Shown here piece after piece: positions 42,778 through 53,098 of a stretch of DNA of 64,000 nt (position 1 is its first letter; the number at the start of each line of letters is the position of its first letter). A program made the translations under genes and the position numbers. Source of the DNA: Hydrogenophilales bacterium 16-64-40 (GTDB lineage: Bacteria > Pseudomonadota > Gammaproteobacteria > Burkholderiales > Thiobacillaceae). The DNA is taken from assembly GCA_002256995.1 (NCBI GenBank), contig NCGX01000003.1, forward strand, positions 209,839 to 273,838. Direction: 5' to 3'. Under the pieces are notes generated by a model. The model did not search any database and had not been told where the DNA came from. It was given only the letters and a program-made list of their open reading frames with translations.

Positions 42778-43647
42778 ATGCGCCTCCTGAAACTGCTGGC
42801 CCGCCTGCCGCTGCCCGTGCTGCATGGTTTGGGGGTTGGCTTGGGCTGGCTGATCTACTGGGCGCCAGGCCGGCATTCCGGGCGCATGCGCGACAACCTG
42901 CTCGACAGCGGCCTGTGCACGGCCGGCGCCGATTGCCGGCGCCTGCTGCGCCAAGCCATCGGCGAGTCCGGCAAGGGCATCATCGAGTTGCTGGCTGTCT
43001 GGCTGCGCCCGTACGACAAGGTGCTGAAACTGGTCAAGGGCACGTCTGGCTGGGAACAGATTGACGCCGCGCGCGCCGTCGGCAAGGGGGTGATCGTCAT
43101 CGCGCCGCATATCGGCTGTTTCGAAATGATCAACCAGTATTACGCCGCGCGGCATCCCTTCACCGCCATGTACAAACCGCCGCGCCAAGCCTTTCTCGAC
43201 CAATTGATGCTGACCGGCCGCCGGCGCGGTCAGGCCACGCTGGTGCCCACCGACCTGTCGGGTGTGCGCGCCCTGCTCGCCGCGTTGAAGCGCCATGAGG
43301 CCATCGGCATCCTGCCCGACCAGGTGGCGACTGGCGGCGACGGCGTATGGGCACCGTTCTTCGGCCGCCCCGCCTACACCCCGACGCTGGTCGCCAGCCT
43401 GCAGCGCAAGACCGGGGCGGCGGGTTTCTTCGTCGCCGCCGAGCGGCTGAGCTGGGGGCGCGGTTATCACCTCCACGTGACGCCGCTCGGCGAAACCCTG
43501 CCGGAGGACAAGGCTGTGGCGGCCGCGCGCATCAACCAAGGGGTGGAAGACGTGGTGCGCCGCTTCCCGGCGCAATACCTGTGGAACTACAACCGCCACA
43601 AGCGCCCCGGCGGGGTCGCGCATCCGGACGATCCGCCGGAAGCATGA
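42778..43647 (+). CDS. LpxL/HtrB-family lysophospholipid acyltransferase (first copy)
   Basis: 289 residues with an N-terminal membrane anchor and the acyltransferase motif A-P-H-I-G-C-F-E at about residue 108. Enzymes of this family add secondary acyl chains to lipid A or related lipids. A GTG at 42742 in the same frame is a possible earlier start; the ATG at 42778 places the membrane helix at the N-terminus. It overlaps a second homologue by 4 bp. Confidence 0.88.
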   Translation: MRLLKLLARLPLPVLHGLGVGLGWLIYWAPGRHSGRMRDNLLDSGLCTAGADCRRLLRQAIGESGKGIIELLAVWLRPYDKVLKLVKGTSGWEQIDAARAVGKGVIVIAPHIGCFEMINQYYAARHPFTAMYKPPRQAFLDQLMLTGRRRGQATLVPTDLSGVRALLAALKRHEAIGILPDQVATGGDGVWAPFFGRPAYTPTLVASLQRKTGAAGFFVAAERLSWGRGYHLHVTPLGETLPEDKAVAAARINQGVEDVVRRFPAQYLWNYNRHKRPGGVAHPDDPPEA

Positions 43648-44558
43648 AGCCCGCCGACACCGACCCGCTGCTTCATCTCTCGCTGCTGCCGGCCTGGCTC
43701 GGCGTGGCCTTCCTGTGGCTGCTGCACTGGCTGCCGCTGCCACTGCAGGCTGCACTGGGCAATGCCGCCGGCTGGCTGCTGGCGATGAAGCCAGGCAAAC
43801 GGCGCCGCATTGTTGCCACCAATTTGGCCCTGTGTTTTCCCGATGCGCCAGAACCCCTGCGCCGCCGCTGGCTGCGGCAGACCTTCCAGGCCTCGATGCG
43901 CGCGGCGCTGGAACACGGCGTGCTGTGGTGGGGGTCGGAAGCGCGCCTGCGCCGCCTGATCCGGATCGACAATCCCGAGGCCGCGCTCGGCGACGGTGTG
44001 CGCCCGGTGATCTGGCTGGCGCCGCATTTCGTCTGGCTCGACATGGGGGGGGTGCGATTGAGCATGGATCGCCAGGTTGCCTCGATGTACGCACGCGCCA
44101 GGAACCCCGTTTCCGACAAAATGATGCTGCACGGGCGCTCCCGCTTTTCCTCGCCGGCGCTGATTTCCAAGCACGACGGCATCAAACCCGTGCTCAAAGC
44201 CTTGAAGGCCCGGTTGCCTTTTTACTACCTGCCGGATCAGGATCAGGGTCGCCACAACGCGGTGTTCGCCCCCTTCTTCGGCATCCCGACTGCCACCGTG
44301 TCGGCGCTGCCGCGCCTGGCCAAGCTCACCGGGGCGCAGGTCGTTCCGGTCATCACCCGGCAATTGCCGTGGGGGCGCGGCTATGCGGTGCGCTTCTACC
44401 CGCCGTGGGACAACTACCCGAGCGGCGACCTGGAAGCCGACGTGGCCCGCATGAACACCTTCATCGAGGAGCGCATCCGCGAAATGCCGGCGCAGTACCT
44501 GTGGCTGCATCGCCGCTTCAAGACCCGTCCGGTGGGCGAAGCCAGCCTCTATGAATGA
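43644..44558 (+). CDS. LpxL/HtrB-family lysophospholipid acyltransferase (second copy)
   Basis: 304 residues. The N-terminal membrane anchor (about 15-50) is followed by N-L-A-L-C-F-P, typical of LpxL, and the motif A-P-H-F-V-W-L-D at about residue 122, where H and D form the catalytic pair. The pair of adjacent homologues probably adds the two secondary acyl chains to lipid A. The first copy has E where the usual motif has D, so the two may differ in substrate or activity. Confidence 0.9.
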   Translation: MKPADTDPLLHLSLLPAWLGVAFLWLLHWLPLPLQAALGNAAGWLLAMKPGKRRRIVATNLALCFPDAPEPLRRRWLRQTFQASMRAALEHGVLWWGSEARLRRLIRIDNPEAALGDGVRPVIWLAPHFVWLDMGGVRLSMDRQVASMYARARNPVSDKMMLHGRSRFSSPALISKHDGIKPVLKALKARLPFYYLPDQDQGRHNAVFAPFFGIPTATVSALPRLAKLTGAQVVPVITRQLPWGRGYAVRFYPPWDNYPSGDLEADVARMNTFIEERIREMPAQYLWLHRRFKTRPVGEASLYE

Positions 44559-45054
44559 AGCACCGCCCAGCGTGCAGCCGCTGACGGCGGCCGATGTCGA
44601 CGCCGTCAGCGCGCTGGCGCGCAGCGTGTGGCAGGCCACCTACCCGGCGCTGATTCCGCAGGCGCAGATCGATGCCATGCTGGCCGACCGCTATGCGCCG
44701 CAGCGCATCCGCGAACAGCTGGACGACCCGCGCCAGGCCTGGTGGGTGGCGAAGCAGGACCACGCGCTGGCCGGCTTTGCCCACGCCATCCTCGACGAGT
44801 CGGACTGCAAGCTCGACAAGCTCTATGTACACCCCGATCGCCAGCGCCGCGGCATCGGCGCCGCGCTGGAAAAAACGGTCGAGGACTGGGCGCGCCGGCA
44901 GCAGGTTCGCCGCCTGTGGCTGCAGGTCAATCGCGGCAACACGCGGGCAATTGCCGCCTATGAAAAATACGGCTTTCGCATCGTCGAATCGCGCGTGTTC
45001 GAACTCGGCGGCGGATTCGTGATGGATGACCACGTGATGGAGCGCATGCTGTGA
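44551..45054 (+). CDS. GNAT-family N-acetyltransferase
   Basis: 167 residues with the acetyl-CoA-binding segment [10 protein letters not shown] at about residues 96-105 and the usual C-terminal N[12 protein letters not shown]. It overlaps the preceding gene by 8 bp and the next by 4 bp. The substrate is not known. Confidence 0.9.
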   Translation: MNEAPPSVQPLTAADVDAVSALARSVWQATYPALIPQAQIDAMLADRYAPQRIREQLDDPRQAWWVAKQDHALAGFAHAILDESDCKLDKLYVHPDRQRRGIGAALEKTVEDWARRQQVRRLWLQVNRGNTRAIAAYEKYGFRIVESRVFELGGGFVMDDHVMERML

Positions 45055-45470
45055 CTTTCGCAAACCCGGACGACGACGTCCTGCGCGCCCTGCTGAAAAG
45101 CGTCAAGACCATCGCCGTGGTCGGCCTGTCGCCGCAGCCCGCGCGCCCGAGCTACCGGGTGGCGCAGGCGATGCAGCGCTACGGCTATCGGATTGTCCCG
45201 GTGCGCCCGCTGGTGGACACGGTGCTGGGCGAAAAGGCCTACGCAAGCCTCGCCGACATCCCCTTTGCGGTCGATCTGGTCGACGTGTTTCGCGCCGCCG
45301 AGCACGTGCCGGCTATCGTCGACCAATGCCTGGCGCTACACTTGCCGGCAATCTGGATCCAGGAAGGCATCGTTGTCGACGCCGCCGCGCGCGCGGCGCA
45401 GGCCGGCGACATGACGGTGGTGATGGACCGCTGCATCTTGAAGGATTACGTCAGGTTAATGACCGCATGA
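45051..45470 (+). CDS. CoA-binding domain protein
   Basis: 139 residues from a GTG at 45051 that overlaps the previous stop (GTGA). A Rossmann-like CoA-binding domain with [12 protein letters not shown] near the N-terminus and I-W-I-Q-E-G-I in the second half (CoA_binding_2 type). The conserved cysteine in M-D-R-C-I-L-K near the C-terminus is typical. Role unknown. Confidence 0.9.
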   Translation: MTFANPDDDVLRALLKSVKTIAVVGLSPQPARPSYRVAQAMQRYGYRIVPVRPLVDTVLGEKAYASLADIPFAVDLVDVFRAAEHVPAIVDQCLALHLPAIWIQEGIVVDAAARAAQAGDMTVVMDRCILKDYVRLMTA

Positions 45471-46297
45471 AATTACGCTTCACCAAAATGCACGGCCTCG
45501 GCAACGACTTCGTCGTGTTCGACGGCATCAGCCAGACCGTCGCGCTCACCCCCGAGCAATGCCGCCGCATTACCGACCGCCACTTCGGCGTCGGCTGCGA
45601 CCAGATCCTGCTGGTCGAGGCGCCCACGCGCGACGACGTCGACTTCCGCTACCGCATCTTCAATGCCGATGGCGGCGAGGTGGAGCAGTGCGGAAACGGC
45701 GCGCGCTGCTTCGTGCGCTTCGTGCATGACCATGGCCTCACCGACAAGACGGCGATCCGCGTGGAAACCACCGCCAGCGTGATCGAACCGCACCTGCTCG
45801 ACAGCGGCCTGGTGCGGGTGAACATGGGGGTGCCGCGCTTTGCACCGGCCGAGATTCCGTTCGCCGCCGAGGCCGAGACCTTGAGCTATCCGCTGAAGGT
45901 CGGCCAGCATGTGCTTGAGATCGCGGTGCTGTCGATGGGCAATCCGCACGCGGTGCTACGGGTGAACGACCTCGACAGCGCGCCGGTAGACATCCTCGGG
46001 CCCGCCATCGAATCGCATTCGCGCTTCCCGCAGCGGGTCAACGCCGGCTTCATGCAGGTGCTGACCCCACACGACATCCGCCTGCGCGTCTATGAGCGCG
46101 GCGCCGGCGAGACGCTGGCCTGCGGCACCGGCGCCTGCGCCGCTGCCGTCGCCGGCATCCGCCAGGGCTGGCTCACCAGCCCGGTCAGCGTGCACACCCG
46201 CGGCGGCGACCTCATCATCGAGTGGGCAGGCAAGGACCAGCCGGTTTACATGACCGGGCCGGCTGAAACCGTATTTGAAGGGGAGATCGAACTCTAA
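45467..46297 (+). CDS. dapF: Diaminopimelate epimerase
   Basis: 276 residues, full length. Interconverts LL- and meso-diaminopimelate for lysine and peptidoglycan. The two catalytic cysteines are in E-Q-C-G-N-G-A-R and A-C-G-T-G-A-C. The ATG overlaps the CoA-binding protein stop by 4 bp; the stop TAA shares a base with the DUF484 start (TAATG). Confidence 0.96.
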   Translation: MKLRFTKMHGLGNDFVVFDGISQTVALTPEQCRRITDRHFGVGCDQILLVEAPTRDDVDFRYRIFNADGGEVEQCGNGARCFVRFVHDHGLTDKTAIRVETTASVIEPHLLDSGLVRVNMGVPRFAPAEIPFAAEAETLSYPLKVGQHVLEIAVLSMGNPHAVLRVNDLDSAPVDILGPAIESHSRFPQRVNAGFMQVLTPHDIRLRVYERGAGETLACGTGACAAAVAGIRQGWLTSPVSVHTRGGDLIIEWAGKDQPVYMTGPAETVFEGEIEL

Positions 46298-46959
46298 TGG
46301 ACATGCAACCCGAACATATCGCCGAGTTTCTGACCCGGCATCCCAATTTCTTCAACGACTTCCCCACCCTGCTGGCGGAGCTGCACATCCCGCATCCGCA
46401 CGGCACCCACGCGGTGTCGATGAGCGAACGCCAGCTGATCGCGATGCGCGACAAGGTGCGGATGCTGGAAAACAAGCTGGCCGAGCTGATCCAGTTCGGC
46501 GAGGAAAACGACGGCATCTCGGAGAAGCTGCACGCGCTGACGCTGGCGCTGCTGGCCGCGCGCACGCCGCTGGACCTCGTCGCGGCGCTGGCGTTCCACC
46601 TGCGCGAGGGCTTTGCGGTGCCGCACCACGCGCTGCGGGCCTGGAATCTGCCGGCGGACGCCCCATCCGGCCTGACCGAACCGGTATCGCCGGCCGTACG
46701 CGACAGCGTGGCCGCGATGGCGCAGCCGGTGTGCGGCGCGCTCGCGGTGAACGAGGCTGACGACTGGTTCGGCGAAGTGTCGCCGCACCTGCGCGCGTTT
46801 GCCTGCATCCCCCTGCGCCCCACGCCCGCCACCGCGCCGATCGGCCTGCTGGTGCTGGCGTCGGAAGAGGACAAGCGCTTCTACCCCAGCATGGGCACGC
46901 TGTATCTGGAACGGCTGGGCCAGCTGATCGGCGCCGCGCTGACGCGGATGCAGGCGTAA
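46297..46959 (+). CDS. DUF484-family (GAF-like) protein
   Basis: 220 residues. N-terminal F-L-x-R-H-P-x-F-F motif, a coiled coil at about 45-70 and a GAF-like C-terminal domain. Its place between dapF and xerC is conserved in proteobacteria. Molecular function unknown. Confidence 0.92.
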   Translation: MDMQPEHIAEFLTRHPNFFNDFPTLLAELHIPHPHGTHAVSMSERQLIAMRDKVRMLENKLAELIQFGEENDGISEKLHALTLALLAARTPLDLVAALAFHLREGFAVPHHALRAWNLPADAPSGLTEPVSPAVRDSVAAMAQPVCGALAVNEADDWFGEVSPHLRAFACIPLRPTPATAPIGLLVLASEEDKRFYPSMGTLYLERLGQLIGAALTRMQA

Positions 46960-46967
46960 ATGCACCG

Positions 46968-47882
46968 GTGAGCGCGGTCGTTCAATATCTGCAACACCTC
47001 GCCGCCGAACGGCGGCTGTCGCCGCATACGGTCGCGGCCTGCCAGCGCGATCTGGCGAACCTCTCCAGACTGACCGCCGGCAAGGCGCTGGCCGAACTCG
47101 AAGTCGGCGACATCCGCGGCGCCATCGTCAAGCTGCGCAGCCAGGGCCTGGCGGCCGCCAGCGTGGCGCGCCAGCTGTCGAGCTGGCGCGGCTTCTACAT
47201 CTTCGCCTGCCGCCGCCTCGGCTATATCCGCAACCCGTGCACCGGCCTGCGCCCGCCCAAGGCGGTCAAGTCCTTGCCGGACATCCTGTCGCCCGACGCC
47301 TGCACCCAGCTGCTCGGCGGCCGCGCCGACGACGACGACGCCCTGGCCGCGCGCGACCGCGCCATGTTCGAATTGTTCTATTCGTCCGGCCTGCGCCTGT
47401 CGGAACTGACCGGGCTCGATCTCGACGACCTCAATCTGCAAGCAGGCGAAGCGCAGGTCACCGGCAAGGGCCGCAAAACCCGCATCGTGCCGGTGGGGCG
47501 GCAGGCGCTCGACGCCGTCACGGCCTGGCTGCCGCAGCGCCTGGCCCTTATGTCCCGCAGGGACGGTATCCCTGGGGAGGCGCGCGACGACAGCGCCGCG
47601 CTGTTCATCAGCCAGCGCGGCGGCCGCCTGACCCCGCGCAGCGTGCAGCTGCGGCTCGACCGCTGGGCGCGACAGGCGGGGCTTGGCCAGCACGTGCACC
47701 CGCACATGCTGCGCCACGCGTTCGCCACCCACGTGCTGCAGTCGTCCGGCGACCTGCGCGCGGTGCAGGAAATGCTCGGCCACGCCAGCATCAGCACCAC
47801 CCAGGTCTACACCCATCTCGACTGGCAGCACCTCGCCAAGGTCTACGACCAGGCGCACCCGCGCGCGCGCAAGAAAGACTGA
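46968..47882 (+). CDS. xerC: Tyrosine recombinase XerC
   Basis: 304 residues from a GTG. N-terminal SAM-like core-binding domain (about 1-90) and catalytic domain with the R-H-R-Y set: arginine in S-G-L-R-L-S-E, H-x-L-R in H-M-L-R-H-A-F-A-T-H, and the tyrosine in V-Y-T-H. With XerD it resolves chromosome dimers at dif. The dapF-DUF484-xerC order supports XerC over a mobile integrase. Confidence 0.95.
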   Translation: MSAVVQYLQHLAAERRLSPHTVAACQRDLANLSRLTAGKALAELEVGDIRGAIVKLRSQGLAAASVARQLSSWRGFYIFACRRLGYIRNPCTGLRPPKAVKSLPDILSPDACTQLLGGRADDDDALAARDRAMFELFYSSGLRLSELTGLDLDDLNLQAGEAQVTGKGRKTRIVPVGRQALDAVTAWLPQRLALMSRRDGIPGEARDDSAALFISQRGGRLTPRSVQLRLDRWARQAGLGQHVHPHMLRHAFATHVLQSSGDLRAVQEMLGHASISTTQVYTHLDWQHLAKVYDQAHPRARKKD

Positions 47883-47975
47883 CCGCCCTACCCCGGAAAT
47901 GTGAGCCATCACTCAAGCTGACGCGCTGGTATTGCGCCCGCTTCAGAAACGGCACGTGCCGCCGATTCATTGCCT

Positions 47976-50792
47976 ATGCGCGATCGTCTTTCTTCCCTGT
48001 ATACCCGCCTGGTGCCAGGCCTGCGGCTGGCCCATCTGAGCACCCAAGCTCGCGTCATGGGCACGCTCCTGCTCATCCTGATTGCGGTGTTCGTCGTGGC
48101 GGGGCAGCAGGCGCTGCACATCGCCCGCCAGAACGCCGACGCCGCATTGCGCGCGCAGGCATCAGCCCAGCTTGCGGTGCTGTCGCAGGCGGTGGCCGAC
48201 GCGGCGATCGTGGGCGATTTCATCGTCCTGCAGGCGCAGCTGAAAAACCCGATCGCCCAGGGCAACCTGCGCTACGTGGAATACACCGCGCCCAATGGCC
48301 ATGTCCTGCGCGAGGAGGCGCCTGCGCACCGTGCCGGCCGCCCCGCTTGGTTTGCCGCGCTGACCGACTTGTCGATTCCGGTCATGCAGTCCTCCCTCGT
48401 CATCGGCGGCATCTCCTACGGCAGCCTGATGATCCAGCCGTCTGCCCATGCCTATGAAGACTTTCTCTGGTATCTCGGCACCCGCCTGTTCATGCTGCTC
48501 GCTGCCGCATTCACCCTGCTCGGCTGGCTGACCCATGTGCTGCTGAAAATCAATTTGCAGGATCTCACCCGGCTGCGCGCCACCGCACGCCGGATCGAAG
48601 CTGGGGATTACAGCGCGCGCATCCCCATTCGCGCCAGCAGTCCGCCCGAGTTGCAGCAAACCACGCGCGCATTCAATCACATGAGCTCAGCCCTGGAGCA
48701 GGTGCTCACCGACCTCAACGAACAGCAGAAGGCGCTCGACAGCACGGCCGGCGTGACCGAATCCGATGCCGCCGGCAACATCACCTTCGCCAACGATCTG
48801 TTTTGCCGCATCAGCGGTTACACACATGAGGAGCTCATCGGCCAGAATCACCGCATCGTCAATTCCGGCGGGCACGATGCCGCGTTTTTCAACGACCTGT
48901 GGGGGATCATCTCGAGCGGTCGCACCTGGCGCGGCGAAATCTGCAATCGCGCCAAGGACGGCCGGCTGTTCTGGATGGCCACGACCATCATCCCGATCAA
49001 GGGCGACGACGGCCTGCCGCAAAAATACCTGTCGATCCGTTTCGACACCACGCAGCGCAAGCTGGACGAGGCAGCGCTCAGCGACGAGCAGGCGCGCTGG
49101 CAGGTCACCTTGCAGTCGATCAACGACGCGGTCATCGTCGCCAACCCGCGCAACCAGGTGACTTATCTCAACCCGGCCGCTGAAAACCTGCTCGGCATCG
49201 CCCTCGACGATGCCATGCTGAGTCCGCTGAATGCGGTGATGCAACTCGATCAGCGGAGCAATGACGACGCGCCGGCCTGTTTCCTGTCCCCGGCCTCCGC
49301 GCTGCACGGCCAGACCGGCTCGGCCCAGCTGCAGACCCGGTTTGGCCAGCACCTGGCCATCAGCTACAGCTGCGCACCGCTCACCGGCCCCGGCGGTTTG
49401 GGCGCCATTTATGTCTTGCGCGACGAAACCGAGAAGAAGCAGTTGCTCGACAGTCTGCGCGAAATGGCTTTCCACGATCCCCTAACCAATCTGCCGAACC
49501 GCCGTGCTGTGAAAGGTCGCCTCGAGCGGGCCCAACGTACCGCGCGCGACCAGGCACACCTGCATGCGTTCTGCTACATCGATCTCGACCAGTTCAAGCT
49601 GGTCAACGATACCTGCGGCCATTCGGTGGGCGATGCCCTGCTGGTCGACATCGCGCAGACCATGAAGGAAGCCCTGTCCGACCAGGCCTACCTGGGGCGC
49701 CTGGGCGGCGACGAATTCGGCCTTATCCTGTTCGATACGCACCCTGCCGAAGCGATTGAGGTCTGCCGGCAACTGGTGCAGCGCATCCGCGACTTCCGTT
49801 TCGAGCACAAGGGGCGCCGTTTCACGCTCGGCGCCTGCGCCGGCATCGCGCCCATCACCCAGGTGCCGACCACTGCGGGCGAACTCATGGTGCAGGCCGA
49901 CATGGCGTGCTATCGCGCCAAATCGGAGGGCAGCGGGCGGGTCATGCTGTACGAGGCGGACGAGGTCGGCTTCCGCCGCCTGGAGGCGGAAATGGGCTGG
50001 GCCGCCGATTTCGCCCAAGCACTCGAAGCCAATCAGTTCCTGCCCTATCGCCAGCTGATTCAGCCGACGTCCAGCGGCGGCCAGCCGCATTACGAAGTGC
50101 TGATCCGCTGGCAGCGCAATGGCGTGATCGAGGGGCCGGCCAAGCTGCTGCCGGCGCTCGAACGCTACGGCCAGGCGCCCATCCTCGACCGCTGGATGGT
50201 GGAGGCCGTAGTGTCCTATCTGGCGGCGCAGCCCGACGATAACGCGATGTACTTCATCAACCTGTCGGGCAAGACCGTGGCCGACGAGTCCTTCCTCGGC
50301 ACTGTCTGTTATCTGCTCGACCACTATGGGGTGGCGGGCGAGCGGCTGGGATTCGAGGTCACCGAAACTGCCGCCGTGGTCAATCTGGAAGATGCACAGC
50401 GTCTGATTCACGGGCTACGCCAGCGCGGCTGCCAGTTTGCGCTGGACGACTTCGGACGCGATGCCTCCTCGTTCTTCTATCTCAAGCATCTGCCGGCCGA
50501 CTTCCTCAAGATCGACGGCGCCTTCGTGCGCGGCATGCTGGACGATCGCCGCGACCAGGCCATCGTGCGATCGATTGCCAAGCTGGCGAGCGACTTCGGC
50601 ATGCATTCGGTCGCCGAACAGGTGGAGGACGCCGAGATGGCGGCCCTGCTGCGCGACATGGGGGTAGACTTCCTGCAGGGTTACCATATCCATCGCCCGG
50701 AAGCCTTGCCCGACTGGCAGCCCGTTACCGTCACGCAGGCGGCGGCACCGGCGCAGCGCCCGCGTGCCCCTCACCTGGCCCTGGTCAAATAA
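47976..50792 (+). CDS. Membrane-bound PAS-GGDEF-EAL signalling protein
   Basis: 938 residues. Two membrane helices (about 25-48 and 155-180) flank a periplasmic region; then HAMP, two PAS domains (about 250-365 and 370-485), a GGDEF domain with G-G-D-E-F and an EAL domain. The EAL signature reads E-V-L instead of E-A-L (Y-E-V-L-I-R-W), while the D-D-F-G, L-K-I-D and later glutamate residues are kept. It may make and/or degrade cyclic di-GMP. A TTG at 47970 is a possible alternative start. Single gene. Confidence 0.9.
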   Translation: MRDRLSSLYTRLVPGLRLAHLSTQARVMGTLLLILIAVFVVAGQQALHIARQNADAALRAQASAQLAVLSQAVADAAIVGDFIVLQAQLKNPIAQGNLRYVEYTAPNGHVLREEAPAHRAGRPAWFAALTDLSIPVMQSSLVIGGISYGSLMIQPSAHAYEDFLWYLGTRLFMLLAAAFTLLGWLTHVLLKINLQDLTRLRATARRIEAGDYSARIPIRASSPPELQQTTRAFNHMSSALEQVLTDLNEQQKALDSTAGVTESDAAGNITFANDLFCRISGYTHEELIGQNHRIVNSGGHDAAFFNDLWGIISSGRTWRGEICNRAKDGRLFWMATTIIPIKGDDGLPQKYLSIRFDTTQRKLDEAALSDEQARWQVTLQSINDAVIVANPRNQVTYLNPAAENLLGIALDDAMLSPLNAVMQLDQRSNDDAPACFLSPASALHGQTGSAQLQTRFGQHLAISYSCAPLTGPGGLGAIYVLRDETEKKQLLDSLREMAFHDPLTNLPNRRAVKGRLERAQRTARDQAHLHAFCYIDLDQFKLVNDTCGHSVGDALLVDIAQTMKEALSDQAYLGRLGGDEFGLILFDTHPAEAIEVCRQLVQRIRDFRFEHKGRRFTLGACAGIAPITQVPTTAGELMVQADMACYRAKSEGSGRVMLYEADEVGFRRLEAEMGWAADFAQALEANQFLPYRQLIQPTSSGGQPHYEVLIRWQRNGVIEGPAKLLPALERYGQAPILDRWMVEAVVSYLAAQPDDNAMYFINLSGKTVADESFLGTVCYLLDHYGVAGERLGFEVTETAAVVNLEDAQRLIHGLRQRGCQFALDDFGRDASSFFYLKHLPADFLKIDGAFVRGMLDDRRDQAIVRSIAKLASDFGMHSVAEQVEDAEMAALLRDMGVDFLQGYHIHRPEALPDWQPVTVTQAAAPAQRPRAPHLALVK

Positions 50793-50845
50793 GCGTCAGA
50801 CAATCACGGCTTCCGCCGCCTCCTGATAGCTTCCCCATTGCGCCA

Positions 50846-51391
50846 TCAATACGCCCTCGGGGGGATCAGCCGCATCCAGTCGCCCAGCGCCGACTGGATT
50901 TCAGCCAGCGTGAGATGGCGCATCAGCGCCCGGTTGCCGGGTGCCATCTGGTCCCAGACGCAGGTCATGCCACGAAGATCCGGCTGCGCGGCATCGCGCA
51001 GGCGAAATTCGGTCATGTAATAAAGGAAGGAGGGGCCACCGCCATCGTCGCCAAAAGAAATCCCGATAAGCGAGGGCGCTGCGGCGATGTGACTCACGCT
51101 GCGCGTCACCCGCAGCACGTCGAAGCGGCCAGGTTGCAGCGTCTGCGGCTGGGCGCTCACCGTGTTCAACTCCACCACGCAGAATGGATCGTGCTCCTGC
51201 ACGCCGTTGCGCGGCACGACCCGGCCATATTGCAGGCGCACCGTGGCGTTGCCCGGCTCGATCGTCAGCGGTCGGTTGAGCTGCGCCGTCCAGCCCGATG
51301 AGTAGACGTAATAGGGCGACGCCGGGTCCGGCGACCCCAGCCCCGCACACCCGCCCAGCAACAGTAGCAGTCCGATCCCGATGGCTTTCAT
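50846..51391 (-). CDS. Putative lipoprotein
   Basis: 181 residues. Signal peptide with lipobox L-L-G-G-C (cysteine at about residue 15), so the mature protein is likely lipid-anchored. The rest is beta-rich with two further cysteines (D-P-F-C and M-T-C). ATG at 51391 has GAGAGG upstream. No family recognised; unknown function. Confidence 0.78.
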   Translation of the reverse strand: MKAIGIGLLLLLGGCAGLGSPDPASPYYVYSSGWTAQLNRPLTIEPGNATVRLQYGRVVPRNGVQEHDPFCVVELNTVSAQPQTLQPGRFDVLRVTRSVSHIAAAPSLIGISFGDDGGGPSFLYYMTEFRLRDAAQPDLRGMTCVWDQMAPGNRALMRHLTLAEIQSALGDWMRLIPPRAY

Positions 51392-51611
51392 CGCGTCACC
51401 TCTCGAAACATAGGGTTCAATCGCAAGCTTTAAGGCGAGCGAACTTAAATTATGGTTCAATCGGTGACGGAATGGCGCACCCGCGACGCCCGGAAACATC
51501 GGTTCCAGGCCCGGGCTTGCGCCTTTGGCGCATGACGTTCAGACTGCGCCCCTTCGCACCGGCACGTCCGGGCGGTAAATCAGCCCTTATTCCGACTCTT
51601 GGAGCGTCTCG

Positions 51612-52031
51612 ATGCCCACTTCATCCAAACCCCTCACCGAAGCCGCGCTGCTGAAAATGCCGGCGTCCGCCTACATGAATGCGGACCAGCTGGCATTCTT
51701 TCGCAGTCGCCTCGAAGCCATGCGCGACGAGTTGCTCAGCAATGCCGCCAACACCGGTGAGCACCTGAAGGAAAACGAGAACTTTGCCGACCCCAACGAC
51801 CGCGCCTCGATGGAAGAGGAGCACATGCTGGAGCAGCGCGTGCGCGACCGTGAACGCAAGCAGCTGAAAAAAATCAACGCTGCCCTGAAACGGATCGAAA
51901 GCGGCGAGTACGGCTGGTGCGAGGAAACCGGCGACCCCATCGGCCTGCCGCGCCTGCTGGCGCGCCCCACCGCCGAATACTCGATCGAGGCGCAGGAGCG
52001 CCACGAGATGCAGGAAAAGCTGCGCGCCTGA
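51612..52031 (+). CDS. dksA: RNA polymerase-binding transcription factor DksA
   Basis: 139 residues: N-terminal helix, a coiled coil carrying the D-P-N-D-R-A-S tip, and the zinc-finger-like domain. Only one of the four zinc cysteines remains (C-E-E-T...S-I-E-A), as I recall from other betaproteobacterial DksA proteins. DksA works with ppGpp on rRNA and amino acid promoters. Preceded by GGAG. Confidence 0.94.
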   Translation: MPTSSKPLTEAALLKMPASAYMNADQLAFFRSRLEAMRDELLSNAANTGEHLKENENFADPNDRASMEEEHMLEQRVRDRERKQLKKINAALKRIESGEYGWCEETGDPIGLPRLLARPTAEYSIEAQERHEMQEKLRA

Positions 52032-52051
52032 TATTTGAAGAGATGCCCGGG

Positions 52052-53098
52052 ATGGATGCGCCACTTCCCATCACCCTGCTCACCGGTTTTCTGGGCAGTG
52101 GAAAAACCACCGTATTGAACCACCTGGTGCGCACCCTGCCGCGCACCGCGATCCTGATGAACGAGTTCGGCGAAGTCGCGCTCGACCATCAGCTGCTGCA
52201 GAAAATGGACGGCCCGCTGGCGCTGCTCTCGGGCGGCTGCGTCTGCTGCACGATTTCCGGCAGCCTGTCGCCGACGCTGAAGAACCTGTGGATGGCGCGC
52301 CAGAAGGGCGACATCCCGGCGTTCGAGCGCGTCATCATCGAAACCACCGGCATCGCCGACCCGGCGCCGGTGCTCGACAACCTCCTGCACGACAACTGGG
52401 TGCGCGCGCGCTTCCGCCTCGACGGCGTGGTGACCACGGTCGACGCCCTGTTCGGCATGGGCCAGCTGGACGAACACTTCGAAGCGGTGAAGCAGGTGGC
52501 GGTGGCCGACCGGCTGCTGCTCACCAAGACCGACCTCGCGCCCGCCGCAACGGTGGCTGCGCTGCGCGAGCGGCTGGCGGCACTCAACCCGGCCGCCGAC
52601 ATCGTGACGGTGACGCACGGCGAGCTTGATCCCGCGGCGATCCAGAACCTGGGGCTGTGGAACGCCGAAACCCGCTCACTGGAGGTGGCGCGCTGGCTGA
52701 AGCCGCAGCGCTACCAGCCGGCCCGCGCCGGCACCCTCGGCGGCAAGCCGCAAACGGCCTTGCACGACAGCCGCATTCAGGCCTTCTCGGTGGTGCTCGA
52801 CGCCCCGCTCGACCGCTACGGCCTGCAATCGGCGCTGTCCATGCTGACCTCGTTCCGCGCCGAAAACCTGCTGCGCTTCAAGGCCATCGTCAATCTGCAG
52901 GACGAAGACCTGCCGGTGGTGTTGCACGGCGTGCAGCACGTGCTGTATCCGGAGGTGACGCTCGACGCCTGGCCGGACGACGACCACCGCAGCCGCTTCG
53001 TCTTCATCGTGCGCGACCTCGACCCCGCGTTCGTCGCCAAGCTGCTGGCCGACTTTTCCGGCGCCGCCCACAAGCGCCCGGCAGGCGCGGCACCATGA
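52052..53098 (+). CDS. CobW/COG0523-family metal-binding GTPase
   Basis: 348 residues. Walker [10 protein letters not shown], the family's C-x-C-C metal motif in G-G-C-V-C-C-T, Walker B-like E-T-T-G and the C-terminal CobW domain. Such GTPases insert or allocate metals, often zinc. It lies between dksA and the yidD gene, close to a zinc-type ABC transporter. An ATG at 52043 is an alternative start, but it leaves no room for the GAAGAG site. Confidence 0.9.
   Translation: MDAPLPITLLTGFLGSGKTTVLNHLVRTLPRTAILMNEFGEVALDHQLLQKMDGPLALLSGGCVCCTISGSLSPTLKNLWMARQKGDIPAFERVIIETTGIADPAPVLDNLLHDNWVRARFRLDGVVTTVDALFGMGQLDEHFEAVKQVAVADRLLLTKTDLAPAATVAALRERLAALNPAADIVTVTHGELDPAAIQNLGLWNAETRSLEVARWLKPQRYQPARAGTLGGKPQTALHDSRIQAFSVVLDAPLDRYGLQSALSMLTSFRAENLLRFKAIVNLQDEDLPVVLHGVQHVLYPEVTLDAWPDDDHRSRFVFIVRDLDPAFVAKLLADFSGAAHKRPAGAAP

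Noticed and set aside
46968-47882. XerC-like gene as an integrase of a mobile element
   Set aside because: The dapF-DUF484-xerC order is the conserved chromosomal context and no attachment sites or phage genes are near.
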